Shown piece by piece: positions 1 through 4,177 of a stretch of DNA of 6,945 bases. Position 1 is the stretch's first letter. Every line of letters starts with the position of its first letter. The notes under the pieces were generated by a model. It worked only from the letters and a program-made list of their open reading frames with translations, did not search any database and was not told the origin of the DNA. The position numbers and the translations under genes were made by a program. This DNA comes from Nitrospiraceae bacterium (GTDB lineage Bacteria > Nitrospirota > Nitrospiria > Nitrospirales > Nitrospiraceae), in contig JAABQN010000109.1 in NCBI GenBank assembly GCA_011391455.1, positions 1 through 6,945 of the forward strand, read 5' to 3'.

Positions 1-1
1 A

Positions 2-70
2 CTCGAAACTTCGACAGTCAGTTCCTTAGCCAGGGCGATTCAATTTTTCAAGAAGACCAGCGACCTATGA
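2..70 (+). CDS. Possible C-terminal tail of an upstream gene (chemotaxis-receptor-like ending)
   Basis: The frame beginning at base 2 is open from the window edge to a TGA at 68-70 and encodes 22 residues (LETSTVSSLARAIQFFKKTS, then DL). The pattern S-S-L-A-x-A-I-x-F-F-K resembles the extreme C-terminus of many methyl-accepting chemotaxis proteins, but 22 residues are too few to assign a family. If real, it leaves a 46-nt gap before the porin gene. A competing reading exists: the frame beginning at base 1 is also open, to a TGA at 118-120, which would overlap the porin ATG as ATGA. I prefer the first frame only because its ending looks more protein-like. At most one of the two is likely to be real. 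Confidence 0.35.
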   Translation, partial: LETSTVSSLARAIQFFKKTSDL

Positions 71-116
71 GTCCCGAGGCAGACCTCAACCATCTCACTC
101 ACCGCGGAGGATACCG

Positions 117-1559
117 ATGAAGATCAGGTCAATCCTCGGGGCTCTCGTGATTGCAGCTTTACCGTTTACTTCGGTTTGGGCTGAGAACATGACCCCGGAG
201 GACATTCAGAAGTTAGTCGACGAGGCAGTGGATAAGAAAATACGGGAACACGAAAAGGGCGAAAGAGCTATGGAGCGCAAAGAAGGCGCTCCTCCGTCCG
301 CAACACAGATACCCACTCCAATTGGACCTATGACCGACATCAGAGCCGAGCGAAAAGGAGAGGAAGCGATCCCCCTAGGGTTCGGGTCGACAGGGTCAGG
401 AAAACTGATCTACGCTAAGCCATTTTTGAGCGCGCCGAAGGCCATCGTCGGCGGTTATGTCGACGTGATGTACAACAATCTCTCTCGCCAAAATCTGGAC
501 AACCCCAGCCGTCACTCATTTGGCCAACAGCGTTTGGTTCCATTTATTTATGCAGACATCACCGACCATATCAAGTTCGCAACAGAAATCGAGATCGAAC
601 GAGGTGGACCGAATGCACCGATTGGACAAAGCACGACTGTGAACTCCGACGGCTCCATTCAGATTGAGTTTGCGCAATTAGACTATCTAGTCAACGAGGC
701 CATCAACACACGTGCCGGTCTCCTCCTGATGCCAGTCGGCAAGTTCAACTTGCTACACGATTCACCGTTGAACGACCTCGTCGATCGACCGATGGTATCC
801 AGGATTATCATCCCCAGCACTTGGTTTGAAGCAGGAGCCGGCATCTACGGCAGCCTCTATCCCTCCTCCCGGTCCAAGCTGGACTATGAGGTTTATGCGG
901 TCAACGGCATGAACGGGACTACAGGCACCATCACCGACTTGGGAGTGCGAAGCGCGCGCGGGAGCGTCTCCCGAGACCGTGACGATAACAAGGCCGTTGT
1001 CGGACGCCTCGCCTTCAGCCCGATACTGGGTATTGAAGTCGCGGGGTCCGGTTATCATGGTACCTACAAACCGTCAACGGCGACGGTCGGGACCGGACGC
1101 ATCAGCATATTCGCACTCGACTGGACTCTGCAGCGAGGCCCATTCGAAATAATCGGCGAGTCTGCCTGGTCAAGAATCAGCAACAACGGAACGGGGCCCG
1201 CCGGGATGCAAGGCTATTACATCCAGGGAAACTACCATTTTATGCCGGAGTTCCTGAAAAAGTGGGCGCCCAGCCACTTCACCCATGCCTCGACCTTCAC
1301 CGCGGTGGTACGCTGGGAGCAGGTGGATACCGATACCGATGACCGTACCAAAATCCTTGCTGCGGGAAACCGGCGTGAGTTAGACCGGCTGACGCTCGGT
1401 CTGAACTTTAGGCCGATAGAAGATACTGTATTCAAATTCGACTGGCAGTTTAATACCCAAAATAATGCCAATGGTCTGGTACATGGCGGAGACCTAGGCG
1501 TCGCAAACAGCCCGCTCAATGGAAATGGTTTCTTGGTTCAAATGGCAACATACTTCTAG
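117..1559 (+). CDS. Outer-membrane beta-barrel porin, OprO/OprP-like
   Basis: The 480-residue product is probably a channel in the outer membrane. Residues 1-22 form a Sec signal peptide (basic MKIR start, hydrophobic core, VWA then cleavage before E23). Residues about 25-55 are charged and helical, a possible short coiled coil. Residues 60-105 are a Pro/Gly-rich linker. From about 108 to the end, alternating polar/hydrophobic strands typical of a barrel begin at KAIVGGYVDVMYNN, and the chain ends in Phe480, the classic BAM-recognition residue. Late strands (VVRWEQVDTDTDD, and a repeat of strand-turn units near 425-450) resemble phosphate-selective porin O/P-type proteins; this family call is by eye. 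The ATG at 117 has a GGAGG at 106-110, six bases upstream. It heads a + strand group with a lipoprotein, an FMN protein and a membrane protein, and is followed directly by a strong hairpin. The substrate cannot be told from sequence. Confidence 0.82.
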   Translation: MKIRSILGALVIAALPFTSVWAENMTPEDIQKLVDEAVDKKIREHEKGERAMERKEGAPPSATQIPTPIGPMTDIRAERKGEEAIPLGFGSTGSGKLIYAKPFLSAPKAIVGGYVDVMYNNLSRQNLDNPSRHSFGQQRLVPFIYADITDHIKFATEIEIERGGPNAPIGQSTTVNSDGSIQIEFAQLDYLVNEAINTRAGLLLMPVGKFNLLHDSPLNDLVDRPMVSRIIIPSTWFEAGAGIYGSLYPSSRSKLDYEVYAVNGMNGTTGTITDLGVRSARGSVSRDRDDNKAVVGRLAFSPILGIEVAGSGYHGTYKPSTATVGTGRISIFALDWTLQRGPFEIIGESAWSRISNNGTGPAGMQGYYIQGNYHFMPEFLKKWAPSHFTHASTFTAVVRWEQVDTDTDDRTKILAAGNRRELDRLTLGLNFRPIEDTVFKFDWQFNTQNNANGLVHGGDLGVANSPLNGNGFLVQMATYF

Positions 1560-1567
1560 GCGTCGTT

Positions 1568-1598
1568 GGTGCTCCTCACCATTCTGGTGGGGAGCACC
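1568..1598 (+). terminator. Strong hairpin after the porin gene (attenuator or partial terminator)
   Basis: GGTGCTCCTCACC at 1568-1580 pairs with GGTGGGGAGCACC at 1586-1598 around the loop ATTCT. This is a 13-bp stem with a single G-T wobble, beginning nine bases after the porin stop codon. No uninterrupted T-run follows (the downstream bases are AGACAAGGATTGGG), so it is not a textbook intrinsic terminator. It more likely acts as a partial terminator or as a 3'-end block to exonucleases. Either role would let the porin be expressed at a higher level than the three genes behind it. Confidence 0.6.
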
Positions 1599-1621
1599 AG
1601 ACAAGGATTGGGCATTTTCTC

Positions 1622-2077
1622 ATGTATATTACCCAGTTCAGCCTCCTTATAATGGCCGGGATTTTGTCGGCCTGCACTTTCATGGGCGGCATGCAGGAAC
1701 GGTTTGCCGTATGCAGTTACGACCACGCCTGGGAGGCCGCCCTTCAGGCAGTGAAAGATCGCGCGATCGACACGAAAGATAAAGATGCCGGCCTGATTGT
1801 CACCGGCTGGTTGGAAATCCCGATGCAAGGCCGAGCCTTTGGCATTCTTCAACGTGATATGGCGGAAAGCAAAGACCGGTCCCGTATTACCCTCACAGTG
1901 AAACGGCTCGACGATGTGACCAAGATTAGTTTTGTCGAAGAGCGGCAACGGTGGGTTTTTAGGGGCGGCTCACGCCTCTTTGGCTGGGCCTCGACAGACC
2001 CTTCAGAGGAAGTGCTGCACGATGTCCAAAGCCGCCTCGACAGCAAATTGAAGGAGCACGGGTGTTCGCTCACGTAA
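1622..2077 (+). CDS. Small lipoprotein of unknown function
   Basis: The 151-residue product is an exported lipoprotein. A short hydrophobic signal (residues 4-17) ends in the lipobox L15-S16-A17-C18, so Cys18 is the predicted lipidated N-terminus; T19 does not signal inner-membrane retention, so outer-membrane sorting is plausible. The mature part contains a YDHAWEAALQAVKDR helix followed by strands (GLIVTGWLE, ITLTVKRLDD, KISFVEERQRWVF). This alpha/beta order is seen in BamC-like and similar small lipoprotein domains, a weak resemblance only. Two further cysteines, C31 and C148, could form a disulfide. There is no CXXCH haem motif. The start ATG at 1622 has only a distant AAGGA (1603-1607), so initiation may be weak. 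Its last 16 bases overlap the FMN-binding gene, implying a shared mRNA and probably a shared process. Function not recognised. Confidence 0.72.
   Translation: MYITQFSLLIMAGILSACTFMGGMQERFAVCSYDHAWEAALQAVKDRAIDTKDKDAGLIVTGWLEIPMQGRAFGILQRDMAESKDRSRITLTVKRLDDVTKISFVEERQRWVFRGGSRLFGWASTDPSEEVLHDVQSRLDSKLKEHGCSLT
2051..2056 (+). promoter_or_regulatory. Ribosome binding site fixing a GTG start
   Basis: AAGGAG lies five bases before the GTG at 2062, inside the lipoprotein coding region. It is the best Shine-Dalgarno in this part of the window. It supports the GTG as the true start of the FMN-binding protein and hence the 16-nt overlap of the two genes. Confidence 0.75.
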
Positions 2078-2745
2078 GACTCACTTCTCTTCTGATATTA
2101 CTCGGACTTGTATCGGCCACTGGCGCATTCGCCGCCGAGCGCATCTGGGATAACGACCTCAAACGCTATCTCACTGAAGAAGAGACGGCCCACGCGGAAG
2201 TCTTCATGACCGAGGAAGAGGCGGTCAAGATCATGTTTCCCAAGTCTGAACGAATCCGCAAAGCCGTTATTCGATTGAGCCAGGAGAGGAAAGATGCGAT
2301 CGAACAGCGCATTGGCTGGAAATTCCCGGAAGAATCGTTTGACGTGCATATCGGTGAAACTGGCGGCAAGATCGACGGCTACGCCATGGTCCACAACACG
2401 ATCGGTAAACACAAACACATGACCTACATGGTCGGGGTCGATAGCAGAGGCGCCTGCACGGATGTGGAATTGTTAGTGTTTCGAGAGTCCAGGGGCAGCG
2501 ACGTCGGAAAAAAACGGTTCAACGCGCAGTATGAAGGCAAAACGGTGTCCGACCCCATTCGCATTAATAAAGACATCATCAACATCAGCGGCGCCACGAT
2601 GTCGGTTCGTTCAATCAGCGCCGGCGTCAAACGCGTGCTCGTCCTTGTCGATGAATTCTATTTGAAACCGGCAGGGCTCGGCAGCGATACGGTGGCCGCA
2701 AAGAAATCTGAACAAGGGATCCTCGGCTCCATCTTCGGAAACTAA
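2062..2745 (+). CDS. Exported FMN-binding domain protein (NqrC/RnfG-like)
   Basis: The 227-residue product is a probable periplasmic flavoprotein for electron transfer. Residues 1-25 are a signal peptide (hydrophobic 8-20, AFAA then cleavage near E26). A helical, acidic region follows (residues 27-85). The FMN-binding domain runs from about 92 to 200: GGKIDGYAMV (101-110), a strand GVDSRGACTDVELLVFRESRG (125-145), GKKRFNAQYEGK (149-160) and the SGAT motif (176-179), whose Thr179 is the expected site of covalent FMN attachment by the transferase ApbE in this family. The Asp that usually lies three residues before the Ser is Ile173 here; the nearest Asp is 171. Translation starts at GTG, overlapping the lipoprotein gene by 16 nt, so the two are likely translationally coupled. 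A four-helix membrane protein follows 23 nt downstream and may be its electron donor. No apbE is in view. The domain call is firm; the redox partner is inference. Confidence 0.86.
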   Translation: MFAHVRLTSLLILLGLVSATGAFAAERIWDNDLKRYLTEEETAHAEVFMTEEEAVKIMFPKSERIRKAVIRLSQERKDAIEQRIGWKFPEESFDVHIGETGGKIDGYAMVHNTIGKHKHMTYMVGVDSRGACTDVELLVFRESRGSDVGKKRFNAQYEGKTVSDPIRINKDIINISGATMSVRSISAGVKRVLVLVDEFYLKPAGLGSDTVAAKKSEQGILGSIFGN

Positions 2746-2768
2746 CAGGGGCAGCCAACTCCTCACTC

Positions 2769-3287
2769 ATGCGCAACTTCAACACCCGCTTCCGTCTCCG
2801 CGACACCGACCGGCACATCCGGCTGGTCTATACCTTCTTTCTCCTCTTGATGCTGGCCGGCTTTACCTTTTCTTTTTTCTGGGCCCACAGCATGACAGGG
2901 CTGTCGCCACAAGGAATCGCCAGCCACTACCGGGGATCGGATGCCACCTTCGGCGAACCGATGTCGTTCAGAGAGCTGGCAGAAATCACCCACTTTCACC
3001 TCTTCACGATGCCGGTCGTGTTCATGATTCTCGTCCATGTACTCTACCTCACCAGCGTCGGCAACAAACTGAAAATCATCACGACCTGGGTCTCGTTCGG
3101 CGGAGTGATCTTGGATCTGGTCTCTCCTTGGCTCATCAGCTACATCTCGCCCATATTCGTCTTGACCATGCTCACGGGCGATACCCTCATGACTGTGGGT
3201 TTTCTCATCATGATGGTCATCCCTCTCTATGAGATGTGGATCTTGAACCAGCCTTTGATGGCAGGGAAGCATGGGGAAAAGGAATGA
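2769..3287 (+). CDS. Four-helix, histidine-rich inner-membrane protein; possible b-type haem protein
   Basis: The 172-residue product has four predicted membrane helices at about 17-39, 74-95, 103-125 and 128-157. The basic start (RFRLRDTDRHIR) suggests a cytoplasmic N-terminus. On that topology His40, His53, His75 and His77 lie near the periplasmic face, and His90 lies near the cytoplasmic end of helix 2. The His77-x12-His90 spacing within one helix is close to that of di-haem cytochrome b helices, so haem binding is possible. However, helices 3 and 4 have no histidine, so ligands would have to come from helix 1 or a second subunit. Asp116 and Asp138 sit inside helices 3 and 4. The Shine-Dalgarno is weak (AGGGG at 2747-2751, 17 nt from the ATG), and the gene follows the FMN gene by only 23 nt, so coupling is likely. 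I infer that it could pass quinol electrons to the FMN protein. I do not recognise a named family. Confidence 0.75.
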   Translation: MRNFNTRFRLRDTDRHIRLVYTFFLLLMLAGFTFSFFWAHSMTGLSPQGIASHYRGSDATFGEPMSFRELAEITHFHLFTMPVVFMILVHVLYLTSVGNKLKIITTWVSFGGVILDLVSPWLISYISPIFVLTMLTGDTLMTVGFLIMMVIPLYEMWILNQPLMAGKHGEKE

Positions 3288-3317
3288 GCTGGCAGGATGC
3301 TAAAAAGACCGCCAGCT
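3287..3317. repeat. Seven-bp inverted repeat at the end of the + strand group
   Basis: AGCTGGC (3287-3293) pairs with GCCAGCT (3311-3317) across a 17-nt loop, followed on the + strand by TTTCC. It begins at the last base of the stop codon of the membrane protein gene. It may be a weak terminator for the + strand group. Read from the - strand, the region beyond the stem contains TCTTTTTA, which could serve readthrough from bfr. The stem is short and the loop long. Confidence 0.3.
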
Positions 3318-3331
3318 TTCCGGAAGGTTAT

Positions 3332-3390
3332 GGCTGAGGTCAAAGCTGTGGGGAAAGGAGTCTAATCTTCGCTCAACCTCGACCTCAGCC
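3332..3390. repeat. Perfect 10-bp inverted repeat between convergent genes
   Basis: GGCTGAGGTC (3332-3341) and GACCTCAGCC (3381-3390) are exact reverse complements separated by 39 nt. The pair lies in the 133-nt gap between the + strand group and bfr, which converge here. A bidirectional terminator is the natural guess, but neither side has a T-run directly after the stem, so this is tentative. Confidence 0.4.
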
Positions 3391-3420
3391 TGTCACGTGC
3401 GGCTCAGAGTCGACGGGAGC

Positions 3421-3900
3421 TTACGCCCCCTCTTTCTTAATCTGTTCAGCCAGGTAATTCTCCAATCCCACTTGTTTGATCGTTTCTAATTGCGTTTCGA
3501 TCCAATCAATATGCTGGTCCACGTCTTTGGCCATATCCTCAAACATGTGCCGCGTGGTGAAGTCGGTCACCTTTGTACAATGCACAACGCCATCGCTCAG
3601 CAAGTTGAGCATTTCTTGTTCGGCTTTTAAGTCCAGCTTCAACTGCTCAGGAACAGTTTCTCCCACCTGCACAGTATTCATGCGTTGCACGTTCGGCACA
3701 CCCTCAAGATAGAGAATATGGCCGATGAGCTCATCGGCATCTTTCATCTCAGCGATACTCCGCTCTCTCACTTTGTGATGAAGCCGCTCATAGCCCCAGT
3801 TCTCACACATCTTGGCATGGACAAAGTACTGGTTGATCGCTGTCAGATCTGCGGTCAAGATCTTATTGAGGACGTTGACGACCCCCTCTTTTGCTTTCAT
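3421..3900 (-). CDS. bfr: Bacterioferritin subunit with haem ligand but degenerate ferroxidase centre
   Basis: The 159-residue product matches bacterioferritin along its whole length; compared from memory with the 158-residue E. coli Bfr it aligns without gaps through residue 130. These proteins assemble into 24-subunit cytoplasmic cages that oxidise Fe(II) and store the mineral, with haem between subunit pairs. Conserved here are Asn23-Gln24-Tyr25, Glu51, the haem ligand Met52, Glu94, His130 and the HIDW segment. Three of the six ferroxidase ligands are changed: Glu18 to Asp18, His54 to Asp54 and Glu127 to Val127. The inner-surface site His46/Asp50 of E. coli is Glu46/Ala50. It may therefore be a haem-carrying subunit that needs a catalytic partner, as in two-subunit bacterioferritins such as BfrA/BfrB of Neisseria. 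The start has a purine-rich AAAGGGGG (complement of 3907-3914) six bases upstream. It is transcribed alone, from the promoter at 3989-4017. Confidence 0.92.
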   Translation of the reverse strand: MKAKEGVVNVLNKILTADLTAINQYFVHAKMCENWGYERLHHKVRERSIAEMKDADELIGHILYLEGVPNVQRMNTVQVGETVPEQLKLDLKAEQEMLNLLSDGVVHCTKVTDFTTRHMFEDMAKDVDQHIDWIETQLETIKQVGLENYLAEQIKKEGA

Positions 3901-3965
3901 GATTTTCCCCCTTTCTCAATTTGAATAGGCCCGCTGAAGTGCTTTGGGTTAAGAAACTTTTGACC

Positions 3966-3975
3966 GCCATATGGC
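3966..3975. repeat. Ten-bp palindrome in the bfr leader
   Basis: GCCATATGGC is a perfect palindrome. It lies just downstream of the transcription start expected from the promoter at 3989-4017 and about 66 nt before the bfr start codon. This would suit a repressor operator, but a single palindrome of this size can occur by chance. Confidence 0.3.
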
Positions 3976-3988
3976 TTCATCTGGAGTC

Positions 3989-4017
3989 ATTATCAACATG
4001 TCTGAGTGCTCCGTCAA
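3989..4017 (-). promoter_or_regulatory. Sigma70-type promoter for bfr
   Basis: On the - strand, TTGACG (complement of 4012-4017) and GATAAT (complement of 3989-3994) are separated by exactly 17 nt. Each hexamer matches the consensus at five of six positions. Transcription would start near 3982, giving a leader of about 80 nt before the bfr ATG. It is the clearest promoter in the window and shows that bfr need not depend on readthrough from topA. Confidence 0.65.
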
Positions 4018-4028
4018 CTTGACCGGTC
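4013..4028. promoter_or_regulatory. Overlapping inverted repeats over the bfr -35 element
   Basis: GTCAACTTGAC (4013-4023, 5-bp arms around a central C) covers nearly all of the -35 hexamer of the bfr promoter. It overlaps a second perfect palindrome, GACCGGTC (4021-4028). A dimeric regulator bound here would either block or contact RNA polymerase. The sequence does not look like a full Fur box. From 4029 to the end of topA at 4178 I see no gene and no convincing signal. Confidence 0.35.
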
Positions 4029-4177
4029 GGGTGTTCTTGAGTTTGATTTTCATCAGTGGCGACACTGGTTCTCAATCTCGCAGAAAACGAAACGCAGGCT
4101 TCGAAGAATGTGTCTTGCAGTCGTTTGAGTTGATAGGACGGGAGTAGATGGAAGGAATGGAAGGGAGAAGAATCGGT

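Noticed and set aside
2763..3272. Open frame of 169 codons on the - strand
   Set aside because: It mirrors the four-helix membrane protein. Its translation is a charged, His/Asp/Glu-rich sequence typical of the reverse complement of hydrophobic codons.
3985..3995. Fur-like half site (GATAATGA) at the bfr promoter
   Set aside because: Only one hexamer and two more bases of the Fur consensus are present, and they are explained by the -10 element itself. No inverted partner follows.
4054..4067. Small hairpin CAGTG-GCGA-CACTG downstream of topA
   Set aside because: A five-bp stem without a following T-run on either strand is too weak to call a terminator.
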